Positions 1 through 7,849 of a stretch of 64,000 nt of DNA are shown in pieces. Source of the stretch: Acidobacteriota bacterium. Lineage in GTDB: Bacteria; Acidobacteriota; Terriglobia; Bryobacterales; Bryobacteraceae. Under the pieces are notes generated by a model. That model ran no database searches and was not told the origin of the DNA. It saw only the letters and a program-made list of their open reading frames with translations. The DNA is taken from contig JAKOTR010000008.1 of assembly GCA_029776225.1 (NCBI GenBank), positions 1 to 64,000 on the forward strand, written 5' to 3'. The translations under genes were made by a program, and so were the position numbers. The first letter of the stretch is position 1; every line of letters begins with the position of its first letter.

Positions 1-198
1 AGCGGCGGCTTACAATCTGTGGCGGCTTCCGAAGTTGCAGAAGGCCGAAGTGTGACTGGACGCGGGACAGCGGCGTTTTTCAACACGCCGCGCCGCCGCT
101 AAGGGTTACCTTTCGCCATCCGAAGAGCCCAATCTGCCCGATTTTCGAGATTCCGGGAAGCAATCGTTCTTGCTGGATCGGGTTTTTCAACAAGCTCC
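1..198 (+). mobile_element. Right end of an insertion sequence, rest outside the window
   Basis: The segment begins with what looks like the last codons of a transposase (2-55). It ends in GGTTTTTCAACAAGCTCC (181-198), a sequence typical of IS terminal inverted repeats, reading GGAGCTTGTTGAAAAACC inward on the other strand. The next bases are TAG, or CTAG if the last C is counted, a possible target duplication. No gene is seen in 56-180. The junction lies inside the coding sequence of the neighbouring collagen-like gene. The family cannot be named because the other end and most of the transposase are missing. Confidence 0.55.
2..55 (+). CDS. Transposase C-terminal fragment (5' end outside the window)
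   Basis: Frame 2 is open from the window edge to a TGA at 53-55 and reads AAAYNLWRLPKLQKAEV. An 'AA-x-NL-x-R-x-P' ending is common at the C-terminus of DDE transposases of the IS5/IS1182 type (recalled, not searched). Its position about 125 bp inside an IS-like terminal repeat fits. Only 17 codons are visible, so the assignment rests on the motif and context. Confidence 0.4.
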   Translation, partial: AAAYNLWRLPKLQKAEV

Positions 199-1353
199 TA
201 GAGCGCCTACGCTGGGAAAAGGCCCGTACGCGTCCACAATGGCCCCGTCGGCGGCCCGCAACTTGAAAACTTTTCTAAGTTTGGAGTCGCTCACCCAGAT
301 GTGGGCTCCGTCAAACGCCAACGCAGACGGACCGTCACCCACCTCAAAACTCACTGGCTGTTTGTTCTCGTACCACCGCAACAGCGCAATCGACATCGTG
401 CTCGGTCCGGTAGGCCCGGCCGGGCCCTGTGGGCCCTGAGGTCCCTGAGGCCCCATCAGTCCCGCCGGGCCCTGTGGCCCTTGCAGCCCTTGCGGTCCCT
501 GGGGCCCCACAGGCCCCGTTGCGCCCTGCTGCGCCAGCAGCGCCCACTCCGGACTTGCACCGGGCTGGCGGCCCATGTTGGAGTCGGCCAGGCTGATGTA
601 GCTCGAACCGCTGAAGAACACAGCGTCACCTCTCTGGTAAGTGGCGCCACTGTCCCACACGCCTTTGAAAGTCACCGGTGGTCCTTGCGGTCCGGCCGGT
701 CCCGCGGGTCCCTGGGGTCCCGTCGGCCCCGCTGGTCCTTGCGGTCCTTGCGGTCCTCGGGGCCCTGGCGGTCCCGGCGGCCCTTCCGGCCCCGGCGGCC
801 CGATAGGCGCCGTCACGTAGTATCCGTACAGATCCACAACCAGGTGCGTGTCGTCGGTGGCCAGCACCTGAATGCTCCCGTCGGCGCTGGCCGGAACCAC
901 CGTCGCATTCCCGATGATCCCGCCTTTGTCGGCATTCAGCACCACCGTCCCCGGCCACGGCCGCCCTGCCTCCCATGCGCTCAGATATCCCACCCCCTTG
1001 CCTTCCGGCGGAACCACCACAAAGTGCGCCAGGTACGCCTTCGCCGCAGGCACGTTGCAATTGGATTTCGCCACCGGAATCGTTCGCGCCTTGTTGCCCG
1101 AAAGCATCGGAGGACCAAACGGGCCGCTCTTGCCCTGGCCCTCCCGTGTATCCACGAGGCGGCAGGGCGTGATCGGAACAAAGGCAAACGAGTCCACGCC
1201 GGCCTGTGCGATCGAAGCCTGTTTGCGCGCCGGTGCAGGCGCGGGTATCTGTTGGGACCATCCGCGCGGCGCCCAGGCCGGCAACGAGACCACGCCCAGG
1301 AGAACCGTGGCGGCGCCGAAAAACACGGGAACGTAACGTGCTGGTTTCTTCAT
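187..1353 (-). CDS. Collagen-like secreted protein, 3' end truncated by an IS
   Basis: Surface or exported structural protein of 388 residues from the ATG at 1353; this start gives a clean signal peptide (MKKPARY, then a hydrophobic run) and matches the paralogue downstream. After the signal comes an acidobacterial domain opening [15 protein letters not shown] (about 45-180), then GPxGPx collagen-like triplets. Next is a segment resembling carbohydrate-binding module 5/12 (aromatic W-x-YxxGDxV pattern, about 237-285), absent from the paralogue. More triplets follow, and a single propeller-like unit (DGAHIWV). The paralogue has six such units. Here the frame runs into the IS terminal repeat after ...VGAL, and the last residues and stop come from the IS. 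It is probably a damaged gene, although the N-terminal domains are intact. Confidence 0.75.
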   Translation of the reverse strand: MKKPARYVPVFFGAATVLLGVVSLPAWAPRGWSQQIPAPAPARKQASIAQAGVDSFAFVPITPCRLVDTREGQGKSGPFGPPMLSGNKARTIPVAKSNCNVPAAKAYLAHFVVVPPEGKGVGYLSAWEAGRPWPGTVVLNADKGGIIGNATVVPASADGSIQVLATDDTHLVVDLYGYYVTAPIGPPGPEGPPGPPGPRGPQGPQGPAGPTGPQGPAGPAGPQGPPVTFKGVWDSGATYQRGDAVFFSGSSYISLADSNMGRQPGASPEWALLAQQGATGPVGPQGPQGLQGPQGPAGLMGPQGPQGPQGPAGPTGPSTMSIALLRWYENKQPVSFEVGDGPSALAFDGAHIWVSDSKLRKVFKLRAADGAIVDAYGPFPSVGALGAC

Positions 1354-1430
1354 AAGCAATGAATTGTGTGTAGGCTGCGTGCGGAGAACGCGCACGGTGC
1401 GGCACGCACCTCATGCGCGCCGAGAAAGAG

Positions 1431-1439
1431 ATATTATCA
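1431..1439 (-). promoter_or_regulatory. Extended -10 promoter of the truncated collagen-like gene
   Basis: Minus-strand TGATAATAT fits an extended -10 element (TGnTAATAT) and predicts a start near 1424 and a 71-nt leader. The leader shares long identical blocks (around GAGGTGCGTGCCG and CACAATTCATTGC) with that of the paralogue, so the duplicated unit included the promoter. Confidence 0.5.
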
Positions 1440-1563
1440 CTCGGTTACCGGATTCGCCGACGAGCCTCACCGTTGAAACAAGGGCGGATTAACGCTTCTG
1501 GTCGAGAAGTCTGGAGCGAGGCCGGGCTGTTGCGGCGCGCCCGGCCTCGCGCGCGGTGCAGTA

Positions 1564-3066
1564 CTACAGTTTCGAGACTGTGTCCTCGCCGTTATTCGCT
1601 ACCCAGATGTTGGTCCCGTCAAACGCCACGCCCCATGGAAAGCGTCCCGTCGTGTACGTGCCTAACAGGCTCCCGTCGCTGGCCCGCAACTTCGTCAAAC
1701 TGTCGCTGCCGTTATTCGCCACCCAGATGTGGGTTCCGTCGAATGCCACACCGTATGGCTCGATTCCTACAGCGAAGGTGCCGAGGACCTCCCCGTCGCT
1801 GGCGCGCAACTTCGTCACGCTGTTGCTGCCGCAATTCGTCACCCAAATGTTGGCCCCGTCGAACGCCACACCCCTTGGGTTGGTTCCTACGGCGAAGGTG
1901 CCGAGGACCGCCCCGTCGCTGGCCCGCAACTTCGTCACGTTGTTGCTGGCCCAATTCGCCACCCAGATGTTGGCCCCGTCGAACGCCACGCCCTCGGGAC
2001 CGAGTCCCACCCAGAACGTGCCTAACACCGCCCCGTCGCTGGCCCGCAACTTCGTCACGTTGCTGCTGCCCCAATTCGTCACCCAAATGTTGGCCCCGTC
2101 GAACGCCATGCCCCTTGGATGGGTTCCCACCGCGTACGTACCTAACGCGCTCCCGTCGCTGGCCCGCAACTTCGTCACGCTGGCGCTGAGGGTATTCGTC
2201 ACCCAGATGTTGGTCCCGTCGAACGCCATGCCTGTCGGTCCGTCGCCCACCGTAAGCTTGGCCGCCTCATTGATTTCGTACCACCTCAACAGAGCAATCG
2301 ACTTCGTGTTCGGTCCGGGAGGCCCGGCCGGGCCTTGTGGGCCCGTAGCGCCTTGAGGCCCCGGAGGCCCCACCGGCCCTTGGGGCCCTTCCAGCCCTTG
2401 TGGTCCCTGGGGCCCCGCCGGGCCTTGCGGTCCTTGCGGTCCTTGCGGCCCTTGCGGTCCTTGCGGTCCTCGGGGCCCTGGCGGTCCCGGAGGCCCTTCT
2501 GGCCCCGGAGGCCCCGCAGGCGCCGTCACGTAGTATCCGTACAGATCCACAACCAGGTGCGTGTCGTCGGTGGCCAGCACCTGTATCGCCCCGCCGGCGC
2601 CGGCAGGAACCACCGTCGCATTCCCGATGATTCCTCCTTTGTCGGCATTCAGCACCACCGTCCCCGGCCACGGCCGGCCACCTTCCCACGCGCTCAGGTA
2701 CCCCACCCCTTTGCCTTCCGGCGGCACCACCACGAAGTGAGCCAGATACGCCTTCGCCGCCGGCACGCCGCAGTTGGATGCCGGAACCGGAATCGTCCGC
2801 GCCTTGTTGCCCGACAGCATCGGAGGACCAAACGAGCCGCTCTTGCCCTGGCCCTCCCGCGTATCCACGAGGCGGCACGGCGTGATTGGAACGAAGGCAA
2901 ACGAGTCCACGCCGGCCTGTGCGATCGAAGCCTGTTTGCGCGCCGGTGCAGGCGCGGGCATCTGTTGGGACCATCCGCGCGGCGCCCAAGCCGGCAACGA
3001 GGCCAGGCTCAGGATCACCGCAGCGGCGCCGAAAAACGCGGGAGCGTAACGCACTGGTTTCTTCAT
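1564..3066 (-). CDS. Collagen-like secreted protein with six-unit propeller repeat domain
   Basis: Intact paralogue of the preceding gene, 500 residues from the ATG at 3066; the extra in-frame codons upstream lie in the conserved leader and are not counted. Order: signal peptide (about 1-30), the [15 protein letters not shown] domain (about 45-180), a collagen-like GPQGPQGP stretch (about 183-262), then six near-identical 40-residue units. Each unit carries DG[TA][NH][13 protein letters not shown] and GTxxVGxxPxGVAF, as in NHL/YVTN-type beta-propellers; six units fit one closed propeller. There is no anchor motif. Likely an exported adhesin or structural surface protein. The N-terminal half is nearly identical in DNA to the other copy, so the tandem duplication is recent. 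Confidence 0.8.
   Translation of the reverse strand: MKKPVRYAPAFFGAAAVILSLASLPAWAPRGWSQQMPAPAPARKQASIAQAGVDSFAFVPITPCRLVDTREGQGKSGSFGPPMLSGNKARTIPVPASNCGVPAAKAYLAHFVVVPPEGKGVGYLSAWEGGRPWPGTVVLNADKGGIIGNATVVPAGAGGAIQVLATDDTHLVVDLYGYYVTAPAGPPGPEGPPGPPGPRGPQGPQGPQGPQGPQGPAGPQGPQGLEGPQGPVGPPGPQGATGPQGPAGPPGPNTKSIALLRWYEINEAAKLTVGDGPTGMAFDGTNIWVTNTLSASVTKLRASDGSALGTYAVGTHPRGMAFDGANIWVTNWGSSNVTKLRASDGAVLGTFWVGLGPEGVAFDGANIWVANWASNNVTKLRASDGAVLGTFAVGTNPRGVAFDGANIWVTNCGSNSVTKLRASDGEVLGTFAVGIEPYGVAFDGTHIWVANNGSDSLTKLRASDGSLLGTYTTGRFPWGVAFDGTNIWVANNGEDTVSKL
1570..2262 (-). repeat. Six in-phase 120-bp tandem repeats (propeller units)
   Basis: The block GGCCCGCAACTTCGTCA recurs with small changes at 1681, 1801, 1921, 2041 and 2161, exactly 120 bp apart. 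Each period encodes one 40-residue propeller unit. Differences fall mostly in the variable loop following IWV.N. Such exact phasing and high DNA identity favour gain and loss of units by recombination. Confidence 0.9.
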
Positions 3067-3152
3067 AGGCAATGAATTGTGTTTGGAATGTGCGGACAAC
3101 GCGCACGGTACGGCACGCACCTCCGGCAGGGACCGCGCGCGCCGGAAAAAAG

Positions 3153-3161
3153 ATTTTAACA
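3153..3161 (-). promoter_or_regulatory. Extended -10 promoter of the intact collagen-like gene
   Basis: Minus-strand TGTTAAAAT is an extended -10 element at the position equivalent to that of the paralogue, with CCGG/CCGA just upstream in both. It predicts a start near 3146 and an 80-nt leader. Confidence 0.45.
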
Positions 3162-3228
3162 TCCGGTTGACTTAAGCCTGAACCCCGGGGTACCGCCGGG
3201 CTGCGAACGTATTCCTAACTTCTGCGGC

Positions 3229-3234
3229 TATACT
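3229..3234 (+). promoter_or_regulatory. -10 box just upstream of the nitrilase gene
   Basis: TATACT ends 7 nt before the ATG at 3242, so transcription would begin on or within a base or two of the start codon. No Shine-Dalgarno sequence is present. This is a leaderless arrangement. Confidence 0.4.
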
Positions 3235-3241
3235 CGTTGTG

Positions 3242-4492
3242 ATGAAACTTGCGATCGCTCTTCTGGGCGCGGCTTGCGCCTTCGCCACCGAATTGCCGAT
3301 CCCCGAGGGTTGGAAACCCTGGGCTCAACGGCCCGAAATCGCCCCTCGTACTTTTGTCGATCAGCAGATGCTGGCCATCTGCGGAAATAGCAACCTGGCG
3401 GCCTATGGCGGCTGGGAATACACCCTACCGGTGGAGGGCGGGAAGTGGTTCCGCCTGTCCGCGCAGTATCGCGCCGAAGGTCTCACTTACGAGCGCATGC
3501 AAGTCGTCGCGCGGCTGGACTGGAAATCGGCCGAAGGCAAGCGTGTTGGCCAGCCGGATTACGCTTACCAGATCACGCGCGAGGGAGAGTGGCGCCACGT
3601 GACCCTGGACGCTCCCGCACCTGCCGAAGCCCGCGCCGTCACCGTCCAGCTCTATCTCGGAAACGCGCCGTATGCCACCATCTGGTGGCGCAACATTTCG
3701 GTGACTGAGATCCCCGCCCCCGGCCCGCGCGAAGTAACCGTCGCGGCGGTCAACTTCTGGCCGGGCCGCTCGCCAAGTCCCGCCGAGACTATCCGCCGGC
3801 TTATCGAAATGATCGAGCAGACTGTGCCGCCGAACACCGATATCGTCGTGGCGGGAGAGGGCGTCCCGATGGCCGGCACCGGCAAGACCTACGTCGAGGT
3901 TGCCGAACCCATCCCGGGACCCACTACCGAGGCGCTCGGCGAACTCGCCAGGAAGCGGCGCATGTGGATCGTGGCCGGCATCTACGAGCGCGAGAACACC
4001 ACCGTCTATAACACCGCCGTGCTGATCAACCGCGAGGGCCGTGTTGCGGGCAAGTACCGCAAGGTTTACCTCCCGCGCGAGGAGATCGAAGGCGGGTTGA
4101 CCCCAGGTAATTCTTATCCGGTCTTCCAGACCGATTTCGGCACCGTCGGCCTGATGATCTGCTGGGACGTTCAATACCCCGATCCCGCGCGCGCTCTCGC
4201 CCTGGCCGGCGCCGAGCTGATTTTGATGCCGATCGCGGGAGGCAGCCAGACCCTGGGCAAGGCCCGCGCCATCGAGAACCACGTTTTCCTGGCCTCATCC
4301 GGATATCAGTACCCGACCGAGATTCTCGATCCGAATGGCGAGACCCTGGCCCGCGCGCAAAGACGTTCGGCCGCGGTCGCCACTATCGATCTGAACAGGC
4401 GGTATCCCGATTCCTGGCTCGGCGAAATGCGGAACCGCTTTATGAAAGAGGTGCGCTTCGACGTCCCGGTGGACCCGGGATACCCGCGGTAG
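3242..4492 (+). CDS. Secreted carbon-nitrogen hydrolase (nitrilase superfamily)
   Basis: Predicted amidase or nitrilase acting outside the cytoplasm. The ATG at 3242 starts a short signal peptide (MKLAIALLGAACAFA); a GTG one codon earlier is also possible. Residues 20-160 look like a beta-sandwich accessory domain. Residues 165-416 form the nitrilase domain with the Glu-Lys-Cys triad visible as E206 (VVAGEGVP), K274 (KYRKVYLP) and C307 (MICWDVQYP). The fused N-terminal domain and export are unlike cytoplasmic members, so the substrate may be an extracellular or cell-wall amide. It stands alone, divergent from the collagen-like genes. Substrate cannot be predicted. Confidence 0.8.
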   Translation: MKLAIALLGAACAFATELPIPEGWKPWAQRPEIAPRTFVDQQMLAICGNSNLAAYGGWEYTLPVEGGKWFRLSAQYRAEGLTYERMQVVARLDWKSAEGKRVGQPDYAYQITREGEWRHVTLDAPAPAEARAVTVQLYLGNAPYATIWWRNISVTEIPAPGPREVTVAAVNFWPGRSPSPAETIRRLIEMIEQTVPPNTDIVVAGEGVPMAGTGKTYVEVAEPIPGPTTEALGELARKRRMWIVAGIYERENTTVYNTAVLINREGRVAGKYRKVYLPREEIEGGLTPGNSYPVFQTDFGTVGLMICWDVQYPDPARALALAGAELILMPIAGGSQTLGKARAIENHVFLASSGYQYPTEILDPNGETLARAQRRSAAVATIDLNRRYPDSWLGEMRNRFMKEVRFDVPVDPGYPR

Positions 4493-4536
4493 CCCTCGGC
4501 CGGAACGGAACCGGATGCGAAGCCGCGCAGTTGCTA

Positions 4537-4545
4537 TGCTATACT
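4537..4545 (+). promoter_or_regulatory. Extended -10 promoter of rpmI-rplT
   Basis: TGCTATACT is an extended -10 box with no good -35. It predicts a start near 4552 and a leader of about 57 nt ahead of rpmI. The leader contains TCCTG...CAGGA (about 4577-4600) followed by TTCTTTT. That could be a weak hairpin relevant to ribosomal-protein autoregulation, but the pairing is short. Confidence 0.5.
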
Positions 4546-4608
4546 TTGAAAGTTCGCGGGAACTACTGTAGGTAAGTCCTGCCTGAACCCTGAATCAGGA
4601 TTCTTTTC

Positions 4609-4806
4609 ATGCCGAAGCTGAAAACACATCGTGGTGCGGCTAAGCGCTTCAAGCGGACGGGGACGGGTAAAATCGTTCGCCGCCATGCGTTTGCGCGCCA
4701 CATCCTTACGTCGAAGACGCGCGCACGGAAGCGCCGGCTGAGCCAGGATGCGGTCGTGAGTCCGGCCGATCAGCCTGTGCTCGCCCGGATGATTCCCTAT
4801 AAGTAA
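4609..4806 (+). CDS. rpmI: 50S ribosomal protein bL35
   Basis: A 65-residue basic protein beginning [18 protein letters not shown], the signature of bL35, with the usual length and a conserved C-terminal half ([15 protein letters not shown]). An AGGA at 4597-4600 gives a ribosome binding site 8 nt before the ATG. rplT follows 72 nt later. infC, which usually precedes this pair, is not upstream here: the preceding gene is the nitrilase and a promoter lies directly ahead of rpmI. Confidence 0.97.
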   Translation: MPKLKTHRGAAKRFKRTGTGKIVRRHAFARHILTSKTRARKRRLSQDAVVSPADQPVLARMIPYK

Positions 4807-4878
4807 GCGCCGAGTGCGGTCGGAGTGCGGGGCACGTACCCGTACCGCCTCATAAAGAAGCAGTAGAAGGAGGAAAAC

Positions 4879-5238
4879 GTGCCTAGAGTTAAACGCGGAA
4901 CCCACCGGGTTGCGAAGCGCCGCAAAACGCTGAAGGCGGCGTCCGGTTATTTTCTCACCAAGAGTAAACTGAACCAGGCGGCACAGGAAGCCGTCGAGAA
5001 GTCGCTCCGATATGCCTACGTTGGCCGGAGGCAGAAGAAGCGCGATTTCCGGTCCCTATGGATCGTGCGGATAGGGGCGGGATGCCGCCAGGCGGGCATC
5101 TCGTATAGTAAATTCATCGCCGGTTTGCGGAAAGCCGGTATCGAGCTGAACCGGAAGGTTTTGGCCCAGATGGCAGCCGACGACGAAACCTCATTCCGCC
5201 TGCTGGTGGAAAAAGCGAAGGCTGCGCTCGCCGGATAA
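4879..5238 (+). CDS. rplT: 50S ribosomal protein bL20
   Basis: A 119-residue protein beginning [19 protein letters not shown], diagnostic for bL20, an early 23S rRNA assembly protein that in many bacteria also represses its own operon. It starts at a GTG with a strong AAGGAGG (4867-4873) 5 nt before it. Length and the conserved middle ([15 protein letters not shown]) are normal. It is cotranscribed with rpmI and followed after 5 nt by the zapB-like gene, so the division genes may share the ribosomal-protein transcript. Confidence 0.97.
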   Translation: MPRVKRGTHRVAKRRKTLKAASGYFLTKSKLNQAAQEAVEKSLRYAYVGRRQKKRDFRSLWIVRIGAGCRQAGISYSKFIAGLRKAGIELNRKVLAQMAADDETSFRLLVEKAKAALAG

Positions 5239-5243
5239 CAACA

Positions 5244-5525
5244 ATGGAACTGCTGGAAGACATCGATTCGCTCAGCACGCTCGAGGAGCGAATCCACCAG
5301 GCGATCGAACTGGTGACGCGATTGCGCCGCGATGTGGAGACGGCGCAATCGGAGAAAGCGGCCGTAATGGCCGAGCGCGACGCCGCCCTGCAAGAGGTGG
5401 CCGCCGCGAAGGACCAGATCTCACGGCTCACCCAGGAGATTCAGATGCTGCGCGACGAGCGCAAGCAGGTACGCAGCCGGATTGAACGGCTGCTTGGCCA
5501 GATCGATGCCCTGAGTGTAAGCTGA
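5244..5525 (+). CDS. Short coiled-coil protein, ZapB-like
   Basis: A 93-residue protein, charged and helical almost throughout, with heptad spacing of Leu, Ile and Val from about residue 15 to 85. It lies 10 nt upstream of zapA, and small coiled-coil genes in this position are commonly ZapB-type division factors that act with ZapA at the FtsZ ring. There is no sequence motif beyond the coiled coil, so the role is inferred mainly from position and form. Confidence 0.6.
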   Translation: MELLEDIDSLSTLEERIHQAIELVTRLRRDVETAQSEKAAVMAERDAALQEVAAAKDQISRLTQEIQMLRDERKQVRSRIERLLGQIDALSVS

Positions 5526-5535
5526 GCGGGTTCCC

Positions 5536-5829
5536 GTGGCCGACAAACATACTGTCCAGGTCACGATCTTTCACCAGACGTACACTCTCCGTACGTCCGG
5601 AGACGAAGAAGAAGTCCAGCAGCTTGCCGACACGGTCGACCGGCTGATGTCGGCCATCGCCGCCAGATCAGCCAGCGCCGATTCCTTACGGATTGCGGTG
5701 CTGGCGTGCCTCCATTTGGCCGACCGGCTCCGCAGCATCGAAAACGAACTGGCGCAACTGCGGCAGCGCGTCGAGGAAAAGAGCGAGCGGTTCCGGCTGC
5801 TGCTGGACCAGGCCCTCGAAGGCCGCTAG
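5536..5829 (+). CDS. zapA: Cell division protein ZapA
   Basis: A 97-residue protein with the ZapA pattern: an N-terminal strand-rich part (VQVTIFHQTYTLRTSGDEE), then a helix with LADTVDRLM, then a long C-terminal coiled coil. ZapA promotes FtsZ protofilament bundling. The start is GTG at 5536, 10 nt after the coiled-coil gene. In many bacteria zapA is followed by 6S RNA, rny and ymdB; here it is followed by rsmB, and ymdB with a 6S candidate lies 19 kb away. Confidence 0.88.
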   Translation: MADKHTVQVTIFHQTYTLRTSGDEEEVQQLADTVDRLMSAIAARSASADSLRIAVLACLHLADRLRSIENELAQLRQRVEEKSERFRLLLDQALEGR

Positions 5830-5895
5830 CCCGCCGGAGCAGGGTGGCTTCACCCGGTCGCGCCCGTTTTTGATGCCCGCGAACCCCGGCAACCG

Positions 5896-5901
5896 TATCA
5901 T
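5896..5901 (+). promoter_or_regulatory. -10 box just upstream of rsmB
   Basis: TATCAT ends 6 nt before the GTG start at 5908, so a transcript would begin at or next to the start codon. No Shine-Dalgarno sequence is present. Confidence 0.35.
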
Positions 5902-5907
5902 GATCCA

Positions 5908-7056
5908 GTGAGTATCTCCCCCGCACGTTTGACCGCTTTTGAAATCCTCAGGCTTGTGGAAGGCGGCGGCTATGCGTCCGACCTGCTCGCCTCGCGCACC
6001 GCGGCCCTGGATTCGCGCGATGCCGGTCTGGCCGAGGAGATCGTGCTGGGAGCCCTCCGCGTCCAGGCGCAATTGGATTTCCTGATCCAGCACTTCTCCG
6101 AGCGCCCGGCCGGGCGCCTCGACCCCGAGGTCCGCATCGCGCTCCGCATGGGCATTTACCAGATCCGTTATCTCACCCGAGTGCCCGCGCACGCCGCCGT
6201 GAGCGAGAGCGTCGAGCTGGTGAAGCGCGCGCGCAAGCGCTCCGCCGCCGGGTTTGTCAACGCGGTGCTGCGTAAAGTGGACCGCAGCCCGGTCGCGTGG
6301 CCCGGCCGCGCCATCGAGCTCTCCCATCCCGCCTGGATGCTCGACCGCTGGGAGCGCCGCTACGGGCTGGAAACGGCCATGAAAATCGCGCGGGCGAACC
6401 TGGCGACTCCGGAAACATACGTGCGGATCACCGGATCACCGCCTCCCGGCGCCGAACTCGAGGCCACGGACGTGCCCGGCGCCTACCGGCTTGTTGCCGG
6501 CTCCGCGCGCGGCCTCCGCATTCAGGACATCGGGTCGCAAGCCATCGTTCCGCTGCTCGAACTCGAAGCCGGGCAGACGTTTCTGGACGTTTCGGCCGCC
6601 CCGGGGAACAAAACCGCGCAGGCGATGGAATCCGGCGTCCGCGCCGTGGCCTGCGACGTCCATTTCCGGCGCCTCGCGCCGATGCGCGGGCTGGGCTGCG
6701 ATCTGGTGGTGATGGACGCCACCCGCCCGCTGCCCTTTCGCCGCCGCTTCGACCGGATCCTGCTCGATGCGCCCTGCTCGGGCACCGGCACGCTCGCCCG
6801 CAACCCTGAGATTAAGTGGCGGTTGCGGCCCGAAGACCTGCCCGCGCTGCAAGAGCGGCAAACCGCCATGTTAAGAAATGCGCTGGAACGCCTTGCGCCC
6901 GGCGGACGTCTGGTTTATTCAACGTGTTCTCTGGAGCCGGAAGAGAACGAAGACGTAATTCAGAAAGTGCCTGCGCGAGTGCTCCGGCTGTGGCAGCGTC
7001 TGCCGGGCGTTGATCCCGGTGATGGATTTTTCGCCGCTGTGTTAACATCGGACTAG
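5908..7056 (+). CDS. rsmB: 16S rRNA (cytosine-967-C5)-methyltransferase
   Basis: SAM-dependent m5C methyltransferase modifying 16S rRNA. An N-terminal NusB-like RNA-binding domain (about 1-130) is followed by the catalytic domain. Visible motifs are the SAM loop DVSAAPGNKT (227-236), the motif IV PCSGTG with Cys290, and STCSLEPEEN with the nucleophile Cys340. At 382 residues it is shorter than E. coli RsmB (about 430), mainly in the linker. It starts with GTG, and rpe follows after 7 nt, so the two are cotranscribed. Confidence 0.92.
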   Translation: MSISPARLTAFEILRLVEGGGYASDLLASRTAALDSRDAGLAEEIVLGALRVQAQLDFLIQHFSERPAGRLDPEVRIALRMGIYQIRYLTRVPAHAAVSESVELVKRARKRSAAGFVNAVLRKVDRSPVAWPGRAIELSHPAWMLDRWERRYGLETAMKIARANLATPETYVRITGSPPPGAELEATDVPGAYRLVAGSARGLRIQDIGSQAIVPLLELEAGQTFLDVSAAPGNKTAQAMESGVRAVACDVHFRRLAPMRGLGCDLVVMDATRPLPFRRRFDRILLDAPCSGTGTLARNPEIKWRLRPEDLPALQERQTAMLRNALERLAPGGRLVYSTCSLEPEENEDVIQKVPARVLRLWQRLPGVDPGDGFFAAVLTSD

Positions 7057-7063
7057 CCGCTAA

Positions 7064-7738
7064 ATGATTCAAATTGTTCCTTCAATCCTGTCAGCAGATT
7101 TCGCCCGCCTGGGAGAGGAAATCCAGCGAGTCGAACAGGGCGGCGCCACGATGTTGCACCTGGACGTCATGGACGGCCATTTCGTGCCCAATCTGACCAT
7201 TGGGCCGCCGGTGGTGAAATCCATCCGCAAAATCACGAAGATGACCCTGGATGTGCATTTGATGATCACCGACGCGGACAAATACGCGCCGGTGTTTATC
7301 GAAGCCGGGGCCGACCAGGTGTCCGTACACCAGGAGGCTTGCCCTCACCTGGACGGCACGATACGCGCCATCCAGGCCGAAGGCGTTCCGGCGGGCGTCG
7401 TTCTGAATCCGGCTACTCCGGTGTCGGCGCTCGAGGACGTGCTGTATCTGGTGGACTACGTCCTGATCATGAGCGTCAATCCGGGCTTTGGGGGGCAGAA
7501 GCTCATTCCGCGGTGCCTTGACAAGGTGCGGCAACTGGCGCGCCTCCGCAAGGAGCTGGGGTTGAAGTTCGCCATCGAGATCGATGGCGGCGTCAACCTG
7601 GATAACATCGGCGACATCGTGCGGGCAGGCTGCGACTGGCTCGTAAGCGGAGCTTCCATCTTCCATAGTCCCGACCCGGCGGCCACCGTCGCGAAGATGC
7701 GCGCGCTGGCGCAGGAGGCGATGACAATCCGGGTATAG
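7064..7738 (+). CDS. rpe: Ribulose-phosphate 3-epimerase
   Basis: Interconverts ribulose-5-phosphate and xylulose-5-phosphate in the pentose phosphate pathway. It is a 224-residue TIM barrel with family signatures: IVPSILSADFARLG at the N-terminus, HLDVMDGHFVPNLTIG with metal and catalytic residues, MSVNPGFGGQ and EIDGGVNLDNI. The length is standard. It follows rsmB by 7 nt. Confidence 0.96.
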   Translation: MIQIVPSILSADFARLGEEIQRVEQGGATMLHLDVMDGHFVPNLTIGPPVVKSIRKITKMTLDVHLMITDADKYAPVFIEAGADQVSVHQEACPHLDGTIRAIQAEGVPAGVVLNPATPVSALEDVLYLVDYVLIMSVNPGFGGQKLIPRCLDKVRQLARLRKELGLKFAIEIDGGVNLDNIGDIVRAGCDWLVSGASIFHSPDPAATVAKMRALAQEAMTIRV

Positions 7739-7777
7739 CAACCCTGGCGTGGAATGGGAACGTCGAAAGTGGGACAA

Positions 7778-7786
7778 TGCTAGAAT
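7778..7786 (+). promoter_or_regulatory. Extended -10 promoter of bamD
   Basis: TGCTAGAAT matches the extended -10 consensus, predicting a start near 7793 and a leader of about 57 nt before the ATG at 7850. Confidence 0.5.
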
Positions 7787-7849
7787 CGCCCGGAGAGATG
7801 CAGGTTATTGCCAACAACCCGCGGTCTGATGACCTGTGTGAGTGAGGCT

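Noticed and set aside
1570-2262. Regular 120-bp repeats resembling an array
   Set aside because: Not CRISPR: the repeats are contiguous, without spacers, and encode propeller units in one frame.
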